Shown: positions 54,164 through 62,878, numbered from the stretch's first letter. The stretch: 64,000 bases of DNA from Cytomitobacter sp965233735 (GCA_965233735.1 OZ247501.1:186001-250000); one strand, 5' to 3'. Notes: generated from the sequence alone by a model not told the origin. Numbers and translations are program-made.

Positions 54164-55000
54164 TTATAATTTAGCAGAAATACCAATGCTACCAGCAAAA
54201 TTCATACTAGATTTAACAGAGTAACTATCCTTCATTCCAAAAAGATCAAAATTGATTGTTTTTGGAGCCATTTTATCTGCACTAATTTCAGCAAATATAG
54301 ATATTTTAGAATTAAAATTATAATTAACTCCAAAATGTCCACAAACTCCAAAATAGTGATTTTTATCTGCATTTAAATGAATATTATCGAAATTAAATTT
54401 CATTGTTTTGTGTTGGTAAATTCCACCAAAACTAGCATTTAAACTAACTTTATCATTTAATTTATATTGCATAATAGGAGCTAAAGAAATTTTGAAATTT
54501 GATTTAGAAGTAATATTTACTAAGTTAATACATTTATCTAAAAGTTGTTTAAGAACATCTTCATTTAAATCATTGATTGGTGAACCCAATAAATTTTTCA
54601 ATTCATCTGGAAGCTTACTTATAGCTGCTTGTGGAATTGCGCTAATAATGTTTCGAACAATATCATGTTGTTCTTTAACAAATTCAATACCATCTGCAAT
54701 TCTGTTATTAAACTCATCAGAACTTAATACGTCAGAATCTTTAATTTCATATTTTCTATTATCATTCCCAATATCAGCAGCAACTCTCAATCCGAACATG
54801 TTGTCAATAAAGGCATGAGCTATTAATCTACCAGCAAATAATCCTTTTTTTTGATCTTGATTTAATTTTTCTTCCAATCCGTTTTTGCCAATTTTTAAAT
54901 TTGACTTTTGAACCACTGCTCCCATTCCAATAGAAGCTGAAAAAGCAGACAAGCTAGAAATAGAACATAATGTACCAAAAATTAGAGTTAATTTATTCAT
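54164..55000 (-). CDS. Outer-membrane beta-barrel surface protein, paralogue 2
   Basis: 278 residues with signal peptide ending SSLSA, then FSASIGMGAVVQKSNLKIG, GLFAGRLIAHAFIDNMFGLRVAADIGNDN, SKSNFKISLAPIMQYKLNDKVSLNASFGGIY and VNYNFNSKISIFAEISADKMAP, matching paralogue 1 strand by strand. It has an extra 60-70 residue helical insert (about 90-160, with DVLSSDEFNNRIADGIEFV) in an outward loop, so the exposed part differs while the barrel is kept. Flanked by the 43-bp array downstream and the 27-bp array upstream, both noncoding. Confidence 0.87.
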   Translation of the reverse strand: MNKLTLIFGTLCSISSLSAFSASIGMGAVVQKSNLKIGKNGLEEKLNQDQKKGLFAGRLIAHAFIDNMFGLRVAADIGNDNRKYEIKDSDVLSSDEFNNRIADGIEFVKEQHDIVRNIISAIPQAAISKLPDELKNLLGSPINDLNEDVLKQLLDKCINLVNITSKSNFKISLAPIMQYKLNDKVSLNASFGGIYQHKTMKFNFDNIHLNADKNHYFGVCGHFGVNYNFNSKISIFAEISADKMAPKTINFDLFGMKDSYSVKSSMNFAGSIGISAKL

Positions 55001-55071
55001 TATTAATTATCCTTTCATTGATAATACATTAATTATATACTGTTTTTATGAAGTTTGATATATTTCGATAT

Positions 55072-55189
55072 AAATAAGTTTGCAGTACTCTTAACTGCAA
55101 ATAAGTTTGCAGTACTCTTAACTGCAAATAAGTTTGCAGTACTCTTAACTGCAAATAAGTTTGCAGTACTCTTAACTGCAAATAAGTTG
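55072..55189. repeat. 27-bp tandem array, 4 copies plus a partial
   Basis: Four identical 27-bp units (55072-55179) and the first ten bases of a fifth. Each unit contains TTTGCAGT, a 7-base loop and ACTGCAAA, an 8-bp hairpin. The unit is divisible by three, which creates open but meaningless frames on both strands. It lies between paralogue 3 (stop at 55205) and paralogue 2 (start at 55000), so it is in the transcript or promoter region of paralogue 2. Confidence 0.98.
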
Positions 55190-55204
55190 TTTTTAAGCCT
55201 CAAA

Positions 55205-55819
55205 TCACTTTGGCTTAAAAGCGATACCAAGGCTTCCTGAAAAATCTACAAATTTTAATTTCAAATCCATATTATTTTCACCTTTGATTTTTTTATTAAA
55301 ATAGTAATCTGCTCCTATTTCAGCAAACAGAGCGATTTTAGAATTAACATGATAATTTAATCCTATATGACTCCCAATTCCAAAAAAGTGCTTTGTTTTT
55401 TTTAATAATTCTCCATCTGTTACTTTAACTAATTTATAAGAACCACCTAAGCTACTATTAATTGTAACTTTATCATTTAAATTATACTGTACAATTGGAG
55501 CTAAATTAATTTTAAAGTTTGATTTTACAAAATCTATTTTGTCATCTTGAGGTGGGCTTTTCTTTTCATTTCCGATATCAGAAGAAATTCTAAATCCAAA
55601 CATATTATTAAAAAATGCATTCAAATATATTCTTCCAGCAAAATCATTTATTGCTCTAGGCTTCCCATGAATCAAGGCAGACATTTTTTTGTGATTAATA
55701 TTAATTAGTAGTGGATTGTTTTTTCGAACAACTGCACCAACACCTATAGAAGGTGATATCTCAGATGAGATAGAATTATACATTGCAAATAATGCAATTA
55801 AAGCTATTTTTTTATTCAT
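55205..55819 (-). CDS. Outer-membrane beta-barrel surface protein, paralogue 3
   Basis: 204 residues: signal peptide MNKKIALIALFAMYNSISS, then SPSIGVGAVVRKNNPLL, DFAGRIYLNAFFNNMFGFRISSDIGNEKK, VKSNFKINLAPIVQYNLNDKVTINSSLGGSY, GIGSHIGLNYHVNSKIALFAEIGADYYF and FSGSLGIAFKPK. Same barrel as paralogues 1 and 2 with the shortest loops. An 11-bp repeat array lies just upstream of its start, where promoter spacing or mRNA leader length could change by slippage. Confidence 0.86.
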   Translation of the reverse strand: MNKKIALIALFAMYNSISSEISPSIGVGAVVRKNNPLLININHKKMSALIHGKPRAINDFAGRIYLNAFFNNMFGFRISSDIGNEKKSPPQDDKIDFVKSNFKINLAPIVQYNLNDKVTINSSLGGSYKLVKVTDGELLKKTKHFFGIGSHIGLNYHVNSKIALFAEIGADYYFNKKIKGENNMDLKLKFVDFSGSLGIAFKPK

Positions 55820-55832
55820 AGTTAATTATATC

Positions 55833-55900
55833 AACAATACAATAACAATACAATAACAATACAATAACAATACAATAACAATACAATAACAATACAACAA
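55833..55900. repeat. 11-bp tandem array in the leader of a surface-protein gene
   Basis: The 11-base unit AACAATACAAT occurs five times exactly from 55833 to 55887, and a sixth, changed copy ends near 55898. The array begins 14 bases upstream of the start codon of paralogue 3 (minus strand). Eleven bases is close to one helical turn. On the mRNA side the unit is U/G-rich with ATTGT cores and no ribosome site is visible between array and start. Confidence 0.95.
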
Positions 55901-55987
55901 TATAATGGAATATAAAATAATTATAAATTATAAATAACTGTTAAGAAATAAAGATAATCTTGATGATTAAATTTTTAGTTAATTTTA

Positions 55988-56019
55988 ATAAAAAAAACAT
56001 TTTTCAAGAAAGAAAAATG
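55988..56019 (-). terminator. Rho-independent terminator of the Pal-like gene
   Basis: On the minus strand CATTTTTC and GAAAAATG form an 8-bp stem with a 6-base loop followed by eight T. It lies about 30 bases after the stop of the Pal-like gene and separates it from the barrel genes. Confidence 0.75.
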
Positions 56020-56050
56020 CTATGTGAATTGTTTTAGTAAACTTACAATA

Positions 56051-56599
56051 TTATTTGTAAGAATAATGAGTGATCATGATAACTCTATTGTCTTCATGAT
56101 TTGAAGCAGGAACTTTTGATTCTCCAAAATATTTAGCTTCAACTCTTGATTTGTCAATTCCATGATTCAACAAGTAATTATATGCTGACATTAATCTTCT
56201 TTTAGAAAGATTCATGTTGTATTGAGAATTTCCTTCTTTTGATGAGTGAGCTTCCATCAAAATTGATGAAGATTTATTTTTCTTCATCCATTTAATTACT
56301 TTGTCTAATTCTTTAGATGCATTATCTGTCAAACAAGCGCTGTCAAAACAGAAGTAAACTTTACTGTTTCCACATGTAGATTTTACTTTTCTGCTACATT
56401 CTTTTCTTATTTTCTTAGGACAAGCCTTTTTTACTTTTTTAGGACATGCCTTCTTTACTTTTTTAGCACATACTTTTTTTGCTGGTTTCTTGTAGCAAAC
56501 ATTAACTTTCTTCTCTGAACAAGATGATTTTTTGTTTTCACAACAACCCGCCAATAAGAACGCTAAAGATAGCAAACCAAATTTAATTGTAGATTTCAT
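56051..56599 (-). CDS. Pal-like OmpA-domain lipoprotein with Lys/Cys repeat
   Basis: 182 residues. Signal with lipobox LLAGC (Cys19), then about 50 residues of lysine/cysteine-rich repeats (KKVCAKK, KKACPKK twice, RKECSRK, KSTC), then an OmpA-like domain (about 80-182: VYFCFDSACLTDNASKELDKV, EAHSSKEGNSQYNMNLSKRR). Pal normally tethers the outer membrane to peptidoglycan through an aspartate in GHTD and an arginine. Here the GHTD is AHSS, so the aspartate is missing while the NLSxxR arginine stays. Spaced Cys suggest disulfide cross-linking or metal binding. Good GGGAGG ribosome site. Confidence 0.85.
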   Translation of the reverse strand: MKSTIKFGLLSLAFLLAGCCENKKSSCSEKKVNVCYKKPAKKVCAKKVKKACPKKVKKACPKKIRKECSRKVKSTCGNSKVYFCFDSACLTDNASKELDKVIKWMKKNKSSSILMEAHSSKEGNSQYNMNLSKRRLMSAYNYLLNHGIDKSRVEAKYFGESKVPASNHEDNRVIMITHYSYK

Positions 56600-56774
56600 A
56601 GATGTTCCTCCCTTTTATTTTTAGTGTAAGTGCAATAAGTAAAAATGTTATTAAATTCACACTACTTGATGAAATTTTATATGAAATAAAATAATAAATC
56701 AACATAAATTACATTAAAAACACAAAAAATATTATCTAAATAATTTGTTAAAAAAGTGTTACAATTATCGTATT

Positions 56775-57251
56775 ATGAATGATCAAATTATAACTTATCT
56801 TATACCAAAAGAAATTGAAATATATAATATTATAAAACATCACTTAAATGAAAAAAAATACTCAATTCAAATGATTCAATTAATTAATGAGTTTGGAGTT
56901 AGCAAATTAAGAATAAGCTTAGAAAGATATGATGGAAAACCAATCATACACGATGACTGCTTAAATGTTGGAAATATATGCAATGATATTTTAAAAGCAG
57001 AAAATAAATCTTTCCCACTTGAAATCAGTTCTCCTGGAATAAACCCTGACTTAACAAAAGTTAAAGATTTTGAAAACAACATGGATAATACTATAAAAAT
57101 AAAATTAAAAATGGAATTAGAAGGTCATATTAATTGGACTGGAAAGATTGTAAGCATTCACAATGAAGGCATAGAAATATCATCCCTTTCTAAGAATATA
57201 TTTATACCTTACAATTTAATTAGGAAAGCAAAAAAGGTATCTAGTAAATGA
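56775..57251 (+). CDS. rimP: Ribosome maturation factor RimP
   Basis: Helps 30S assembly. 158 residues from ATG 56775 (frame open ten codons further). FPLEISSPGINPDLTKVKDFEN is the family signature, followed by the C-terminal SH3-like part (INWTGKIVSIHNEGIEIS). Standard rimP-nusA order with a four-base overlap. Confidence 0.93.
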   Translation: MNDQIITYLIPKEIEIYNIIKHHLNEKKYSIQMIQLINEFGVSKLRISLERYDGKPIIHDDCLNVGNICNDILKAENKSFPLEISSPGINPDLTKVKDFENNMDNTIKIKLKMELEGHINWTGKIVSIHNEGIEISSLSKNIFIPYNLIRKAKKVSSK

Positions 57252-58849
57252 ACAAAATAAATGATGAATTAATTGATAGTATATTTGCCTTAGCACAAGA
57301 TAAAGGATTAAGCACTAGTTCTGTGCTTATCGCTATTGAAGAAGCAATTAAAGAAGTTGTCGGAAAATCTAAAGGAAACGTTCCAATAGATGTGACTATT
57401 AATCCTGATAATGGATGCATAAACACTTATATTGTTAAAACTATTGTAGAAGATCCTGAAGAAATATATGAAATTTCTCTAGATGACGCAAACAAAATAG
57501 ATCCAGATGCAATAATTGGAGATCATGTAAGAGAATTATTGGAGTCTGGAAACTTAACATCCATGACTTTCATGAGAACAGCTGCATCTACCGTAAGAAA
57601 ACTTCTTAGACAAAAAATAAGTCAATTAGAAAGAGAAAGAGAATTTGTAGCTTTTGAAACAAAAGAAGACACTATAATTACTGCTAAAATAAAAAGATTT
57701 GAATTTGGAAATATAATATTAGATTTAAAAGTAGGAGAAGGATATCTTCCAGAATCTGAATTGATTCCTGGAGAATACTTTAAAACACATCAAGAAGTAA
57801 AAGCTTATATATATCAAGTAAAGCCAAATGAAAAAGGACCTCAAGTATTTTTATCTAGAAAACATCCTAAATTCTTAGCTTGTATTTTTGAAGAAATCAT
57901 TCCAGAAATGAATGATAAAATTTTCATAAAATCTATTGCTAGAGATCCTGGAAGTAAAGCTAAAGTTGCTGTTATGTCTACAGATGAAGATATTGATGCT
58001 GTTGGGTCTTGCATTGGAAAAGGTGGATTAAGAATCAAAACAATTATGAATGAAGTAAACAATGAAAAAATTGATGTTCTTAATTGGTCAGAAGATTTGG
58101 TAACATTTGCTATTAATGCAATAGAGCCAGCTAAAGTTGAAAGAGTTATTGTAAAAGATGAAGATGATCTTGAATTAATAGTAGAAGATGATTCTATTCA
58201 TATTGCTATAGGTAGAGATGGTCAAAATGTAAAACTTGCACGAAAATTAGTAAAAAGCAAATTGGCTATATTATCAAATAGTGAATATGAGGCAAGAAAA
58301 CAAGAAAGCATCAACAATGCAGTTGAAGAATTTAAATCTATTGAAATGAACCAAGAAACATCTGAATTATTAGCAAATAATGATATTTTATCTCTTGAAA
58401 CTCTTAAAGATCTTGTTGTAGATGATATTAAGGAAATAGAAAACATTAATTTATCTGACGATGAAATTTCATCAATAATTCAAAAAGCCGAAGTTCAATA
58501 CAATAAGCAATGTGAAGAAATAAATGAAAAAGCAGGAAGCACAATTGATATTAATATTTGTAATATATTATCAGTTCAAGATATAGCTAAGTTCAGTAGC
58601 AATGAAATAATTACAAACAACGATGTTGCAAACTTAGATATAGAAGACATGATAAATATATTTGGAAATAAATTTAATGAAGATGAAATTCATGAAATAA
58701 TAATGAGTTTCAGAAATGTTGTATTTGATTACGATAATGATGACGACTTTAATAGTGAAAATGAAGAAGATGTTTTTGAAGAAAATGAAGAAGACAGCTC
58801 TGAAGGAAATATTAAAAATGATGATTCAAATGATCATCAAGACATATAA
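57248..58849 (+). CDS. nusA: Transcription factor NusA
   Basis: Binds RNA polymerase and RNA in pausing and antitermination. 533 residues: N-terminal domain, S1 domain, KH1 and KH2 (CIGKGGLRIKTIMNEVNNEKIDVLNW and IAIGRDGQNVKLARKLVK), a helix-hairpin-helix-like C-terminal repeat (about 365-490), and an acidic tail rich in Asp, Glu and Asn. The usual downstream infB is absent; instead a gap and convergent genes follow, so the operon is cut here. Works with NusB encoded at 29.6 kb. Confidence 0.96.
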   Translation: MNKINDELIDSIFALAQDKGLSTSSVLIAIEEAIKEVVGKSKGNVPIDVTINPDNGCINTYIVKTIVEDPEEIYEISLDDANKIDPDAIIGDHVRELLESGNLTSMTFMRTAASTVRKLLRQKISQLEREREFVAFETKEDTIITAKIKRFEFGNIILDLKVGEGYLPESELIPGEYFKTHQEVKAYIYQVKPNEKGPQVFLSRKHPKFLACIFEEIIPEMNDKIFIKSIARDPGSKAKVAVMSTDEDIDAVGSCIGKGGLRIKTIMNEVNNEKIDVLNWSEDLVTFAINAIEPAKVERVIVKDEDDLELIVEDDSIHIAIGRDGQNVKLARKLVKSKLAILSNSEYEARKQESINNAVEEFKSIEMNQETSELLANNDILSLETLKDLVVDDIKEIENINLSDDEISSIIQKAEVQYNKQCEEINEKAGSTIDINICNILSVQDIAKFSSNEIITNNDVANLDIEDMINIFGNKFNEDEIHEIIMSFRNVVFDYDNDDDFNSENEEDVFEENEEDSSEGNIKNDDSNDHQDI

Positions 58850-59190
58850 ATAAACAAAATAATTAGCATATCTACTTAGGTAAAATATAGTGCTAAAACA
58901 TTCAAATAATAATATTTAGGAACAAAGAGAGATCAACCGAGGCAAAGCCGAGCTGAGCACGAACAAAGTGAGAGATCAACGATTTTAATAAATATTATAA
59001 CAACAACTTTAAAAAATAAATTGTAAAAATTAATGACAATAAAAAATCGTATAATAATTTCAAAGTTATAAGCTATGTTAAAATAACAACAAACATGTCA
59101 AATAATAAAGTAATAACTATTTTTTTTAAATTTACAACCAACTAAGAAAATAAATATAATGAGTGAGAATATTTCAATTAAAAATAATTT
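58850..59190. other. Gap after nusA with a GC-richer repeat remnant
   Basis: About 340 bases where infB would be expected. No infB remnant or gene is visible. Bases 58921-58981 stand out: a unit of about 41 bases beginning AACAAAGAGAGATCAAC is followed by a partial second copy AACAAAGTGAGAGATCAAC. The rest is AT-rich. Confidence 0.6.
58921..58981. repeat. 1.5-copy, 41-bp repeat related to the 43-bp array
   Basis: An 18-19 base direct repeat at 58921-58937 and 58962-58980 encloses GAGGCAAAGCCGAGCTGAGC. It shares GAACAAAGTGA with the first unit of the 43-bp array at 53448 and has the same purine-rich, GC-raised look, so both may stem from one kind of minisatellite seed. Confidence 0.7.
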
Positions 59191-59370
59191 TTAATTAGGA
59201 GTTATCATTCCTGATTTTTTTTCATTGCAAGGAACACGTTTCCTTAATTTAGGGCTATACTTCATAAGATTTTTTAGTTTTTTACCCTTCATTCCTCCGG
59301 TTTTGTTCTTAACAGAAAAATATCCGTCTCCAATCAAAGCAATCAAACCTAACTTATTCTTCTTAGCCAC
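59191..59370 (-). CDS. rpmG: Ribosomal protein L33 (small gene, GTG start)
   Basis: 59 residues, from GTG 59370 with AGGAG five bases upstream. Translation starts MAKKNKLGLIALIGDGYFSV, goes on with KYSPKLRKRV and ends MITPN. It matches L33 segments: MAKK start, TGYFYV (here DGYFSV) and RKYDPVVRKHV (here MKYSPKLRKRV). Length is near the family's 50-55. It lies 12 bases downstream of tRNA-Phe on the same strand, so both may share a transcript. Confidence 0.9.
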   Translation of the reverse strand: MAKKNKLGLIALIGDGYFSVKNKTGGMKGKKLKNLMKYSPKLRKRVPCNEKKSGMITPN

Positions 59371-59382
59371 AAAAACTCCTTA

Positions 59383-59455
59383 TGCCTAGAGCCGGAATCG
59401 AACCAGCGACACGTAGATCTTCAATCTACTGCTCTACCGACTGAGCTATCCAGGC
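59383..59455 (-). tRNA. tRNA-Phe (anticodon GAA)
   Basis: Minus-strand cloverleaf: acceptor GCCTGGA with TCTAGGC (one G-U pair), D-arm GCTC-AGTCGGTA-GAGC, anticodon loop TTGAAGA giving GAA, T-arm GCTGG-TTCGATT-CCGGC, discriminator A, no CCA. Confidence 0.96.
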
Positions 59456-59508
59456 TATATAATTATTGTAATAAAAAAGATAAAAAAGTCTATAGGAAAA
59501 TAGCTGTT

Positions 59509-61962
59509 TTAGGAATATAAACCAGCATTAATCAATATTTCTTGCATTGTTTGCAAAATAAAGATCTCTTTTAGATCAAATTCATTATCTGATCCAGCAA
59601 TATTAATTCCATAATTATACATAAATGAATGAAAATCATAATCTATTGAATAAGATTTCATAGGATTTTTCAAAGAAACACGATTGACAACGTAATCATA
59701 TACTTGTTTAATATTATGTTTTTCATCATTGGAGTAATTCAATTTAAGATCAACTTTTTCACCTTTCAAAAAACTTGATAATAAGTGTGAATCTGAAAAA
59801 GAACCAACAAATTCTTTAACATATGTTGTGCTAACAAGAAAATCTACTCCATCTACTGTGTCATTCCATGTTTTATTTAATAAATCAGCAAAAGAATGAT
59901 TAATCCATGGGTTTACTATCTCTCCATTTGAATCTTTAGTAATCAATTTGGAATAAAATGCACTATCTTTTCTAACATTCAACCATAAATATGTCATAGC
60001 ATTATCTTGCTTATTTGAAAGAAGATTATATAGATTAGCATCAACTTTATTCAATAAAGAAGCTAAATTGCTTGAAATAACTTTGGGAACTCTTACCTGA
60101 ATAACGCTTTCATTTGAGCTATGATACGCCAAACCATACTTACCATGCCCAATTTGATTAGCAGCTTTAAATTGATCTTGTTTTTGGCTCCAAACATGGT
60201 TACCAACTATAAAGCTTGCAGCAACCCTTGAATCTTCAAACAATTTTTCATTATTTTTAATGAAATCAGCATTTTTCTCAGAAATACTCAACAAATCAAG
60301 TGATTTACTTATAGCATTGTTATAGGAATTTTTATCAAACAAATCACTTATAAAATTAACTTTTTCTTCTATATTAAAGCCCATAATAGAATTTATTTCA
60401 GATTTTGGTGAGTAATTTTCAATTTGATTTATTTCTTTTTTAGCATTATCTTTGAAATTATTTATCAAATTACCAAATTTGATTTTTTCGTCTTTTTTAA
60501 CAGCTTGAGCATCATTAATTGCTGATTTTACTGCTTTTTTCGCATATTTTACAGAAGGTTTAAAGACGCTAGAGAATATTGAACTTGCAGCTTCTTTTGC
60601 ACCTTTCAATATGGAACTTGGGGCCTCAATAATATCACTTACAGTGCTTGTTACTGCATTTAAAATAGATGACCCTTCTTCAGGATTTATTCCTAATAGA
60701 GACTCTGCAATAATATCTGTTGCAGAATCCACTATTTTGCTTCCCAAAGAACTTGCAACTTCTTCAATAGCTCCAGAAACATTCAATTCTCTATTGTTAG
60801 AAACATTATTTATAGAAATTGTTTTATCATTAGGATTCAACCCAACATTATTGTTGTGATTTTCATTTGATTTTTCTGTTTTTTCGGAAATTGCACTAAA
60901 TTCACCAGCTGCATCATCAGCAATAATTGAAGATCTTGGCGTTAATATATCCATCATAACAACATCTTCTATAGGTCTTGGGCTTGAAGGAGACATTTCA
61001 ACACTTATATCATCATTTTTTTTCACTTTTGAGATTGTTGCTTTTGGAGTTGCTGGAGTTACAGATGGTTCACTTTCACCTTTTATGCTTTCATTTATTA
61101 ATATTGTAGCATTGTTTGCTTCTGTAGGTTTGAACCCCCTAAGCGCATCTACAGATGTTTCTATAGATAAAGCGCCAATAGGATTTGAAGTGGTTTTTTT
61201 CCTTTTTACTTTTACTTTTTCTGATTCCCCTACTTTGACAGACTTAGGGGAACTCTCTTTTGAAAAAGAATTTACAATAGGAATAGCAGAACTTGATTCA
61301 TCAAATATTAGGTCATCCATAGATGGCTTTGAGTTATTTGCAGAAGATTCCTCTATTTCAGAATCAATTATCTCTTGAGCTAAATTATTTTTTTGTTCAA
61401 AACCTTTATCAGTTAATAATCTAATCATCAAATCTGTTTTTGAGTTTAGTTCTACATTATCAACAGGAAGTTTAAATAAAAAGCTATCTTTACAAATTTT
61501 TCCCTGTATATTGCAATCAGCATCTACATTTATTGAAGCTAATCCATATTTCGTATTAACTTCACTGTTTGAAAAGAACAACTTACTATTTTTAGCTGTT
61601 AAAAGATCATACCATTGTTTATCTTTATCTTTATTTTTGTCTATTAACGCATAACCACTTTTAGAAGAGTTTGACAACCTCAATACTAATTCTTTTATTT
61701 CACTGTTTTGATCATAACCTCTTACAAAAAACCCAAGATGCTTTTTATTTTTAGTATTTTTAACACATGCAAAATAAGAGCTATCAATTTTGAAATTTCC
61801 TGCAGCATTCATCATCCCGAATATAATCTCAGAATTTGGATTCATTAAATCTTTATACTCATTAAAAAAAGCATTCTCTACTTTACCTTGTGCGCTTGGC
61901 ATACATGAAACATTCATGGAAGATAAACTTAAATATAGCAATAAAAGTGATTTTCTATTCAT
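59509..61962 (-). CDS. Large secreted protein of unknown function (817 residues)
   Basis: Not recognised. Signal peptide MNRKSLLLLYLSLSSMNVSC, then three visible parts: an N-terminal domain (about 25-190), a low-complexity Ser/Glu/Lys/Pro-rich middle (about 200-430, with AIEEVASSLGSKIVDSATDI helices and an amphipathic stretch to about 500), and a compact C-terminal domain (about 550-817: NQIGHGKYGLAYHSSNESVI, WLNVRKDSAFYSKL, VSTTYVKEFVGSF). No transmembrane or autotransporter signature. Size, secretion signal and disordered centre fit a symbiont effector or surface protein. Orientation is alone, with a GAGTAG leader but no strong ribosome site. Confidence 0.8.
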   Translation of the reverse strand: MNRKSLLLLYLSLSSMNVSCMPSAQGKVENAFFNEYKDLMNPNSEIIFGMMNAAGNFKIDSSYFACVKNTKNKKHLGFFVRGYDQNSEIKELVLRLSNSSKSGYALIDKNKDKDKQWYDLLTAKNSKLFFSNSEVNTKYGLASINVDADCNIQGKICKDSFLFKLPVDNVELNSKTDLMIRLLTDKGFEQKNNLAQEIIDSEIEESSANNSKPSMDDLIFDESSSAIPIVNSFSKESSPKSVKVGESEKVKVKRKKTTSNPIGALSIETSVDALRGFKPTEANNATILINESIKGESEPSVTPATPKATISKVKKNDDISVEMSPSSPRPIEDVVMMDILTPRSSIIADDAAGEFSAISEKTEKSNENHNNNVGLNPNDKTISINNVSNNRELNVSGAIEEVASSLGSKIVDSATDIIAESLLGINPEEGSSILNAVTSTVSDIIEAPSSILKGAKEAASSIFSSVFKPSVKYAKKAVKSAINDAQAVKKDEKIKFGNLINNFKDNAKKEINQIENYSPKSEINSIMGFNIEEKVNFISDLFDKNSYNNAISKSLDLLSISEKNADFIKNNEKLFEDSRVAASFIVGNHVWSQKQDQFKAANQIGHGKYGLAYHSSNESVIQVRVPKVISSNLASLLNKVDANLYNLLSNKQDNAMTYLWLNVRKDSAFYSKLITKDSNGEIVNPWINHSFADLLNKTWNDTVDGVDFLVSTTYVKEFVGSFSDSHLLSSFLKGEKVDLKLNYSNDEKHNIKQVYDYVVNRVSLKNPMKSYSIDYDFHSFMYNYGINIAGSDNEFDLKEIFILQTMQEILINAGLYS

Positions 61963-62152
61963 TTACTACTCCTTATTTTCAAATGGTAAACAAACATTGT
62001 TAATCAAACAACAAAATAAAGAGGAAATTCTCTTTAAAATAAATATACATTAAGAATAGTTTTAATCTAATAACAAAAAGAAATATAGTTTTATTGTGTT
62101 TTTTTTATTGCATTTGGCATTTCATTAATGTGATTCTAATATGAGAGGAACA

Positions 62153-62356
62153 ATGACAGAGCAATTTATAGAAGATTTAGAGCAAATATATCAAAAAGCA
62201 ATCAAAAAGAATTTACTCAACACAGCGTTAAAGGCAAAAGATATGCTAGCTAAATACCATGGATATTTTCAAACAAAAAATAAAATAACTAAAGTTGATT
62301 TGAATTCATTAGAGAGCTTTTTAGAAGAAATAGAAAATGAATTGAAATTAAAGTGA
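62153..62356 (+). CDS. Small conserved-looking helical protein
   Basis: 67 residues from ATG 62153, chosen because GAGAGGA lies four bases upstream; an in-frame ATG at 62141 adds four residues. Fully helical and charged: QFIEDLEQIYQKAIKKNLLN, ALKAKDMLAKYHGYF, LESFLEEIENELKLK. The ALKAKDMLAK segment resembles small terminase-like or DNA-associated helical proteins, but too short to decide. No close neighbour explains it. Confidence 0.6.
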   Translation: MTEQFIEDLEQIYQKAIKKNLLNTALKAKDMLAKYHGYFQTKNKITKVDLNSLESFLEEIENELKLK

Positions 62357-62408
62357 TTATAAATATTCTAATATATCAAAAACATAAATATTATATATAA
62401 TAAAATTA

Positions 62409-62876
62409 ATGCAAGAAATTTTCATACCTCATTGGGATATATTTTTACAAAATCATCTAAATTACAAAATTTGGAACCCAGATATAAAAAACAAAAACCA
62501 TTTGAAGCAACATGAATTAATTTCAAATATTTTTCCAAAAGATGAAAATAGCTATTTTCTTAGTTTTATGAGTACAGGTAGAAATTATTTCACACCTCCT
62601 ATAAATGAAGAAGAATCTTATAATTTGCTTGAAAAAATAGAAGGAAAAAGAGTAAAAGTATTTTATGCTTTGAAAAAGCCAAATGTAAAATATAATATTG
62701 GGCTTGAGTGGTTTTTACTTAAAAAAATGCACCATAAAGAAAGACTAACGTTTTCTAAACATTTTATTGATTATCATAATTTTATAAAAACCTCAGGACA
62801 ACCTGTAATAATCAAATCTGGATCAAATAAAAATGCATTTTACTTATTGCATGTTAATAAATTTTTAAAAACATAA
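62409..62876 (+). CDS. Hypothetical cytoplasmic protein
   Basis: Not recognised. 155 residues without signal or membrane segment: HWDIFLQNHLNYKIWNP, FLSFMSTGRNYFTPPINEE, RVKVFYALKKPNVKYNIGLEWFLLKK, FLLHVN-like C-terminus. Balanced composition and moderate hydrophobicity speak for a folded protein. Three bases separate its stop from the convergent NlpD-like gene. Confidence 0.6.
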   Translation: MQEIFIPHWDIFLQNHLNYKIWNPDIKNKNHLKQHELISNIFPKDENSYFLSFMSTGRNYFTPPINEEESYNLLEKIEGKRVKVFYALKKPNVKYNIGLEWFLLKKMHHKERLTFSKHFIDYHNFIKTSGQPVIIKSGSNKNAFYLLHVNKFLKT

Positions 62877-62878
62877 AA

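Noticed and set aside
55033..55240. Open frames on both strands across the 27-bp array (NLFAVKSTA and NKFAVLLTA repeats)
   Set aside because: They exist only because the unit length is divisible by three and lacks stops; no ribosome site, and both strands are open equally.
58850..59190. infB or its remnant after nusA
   Set aside because: No frame or GTPase motif is visible; the gap is AT-rich apart from a short repeat.
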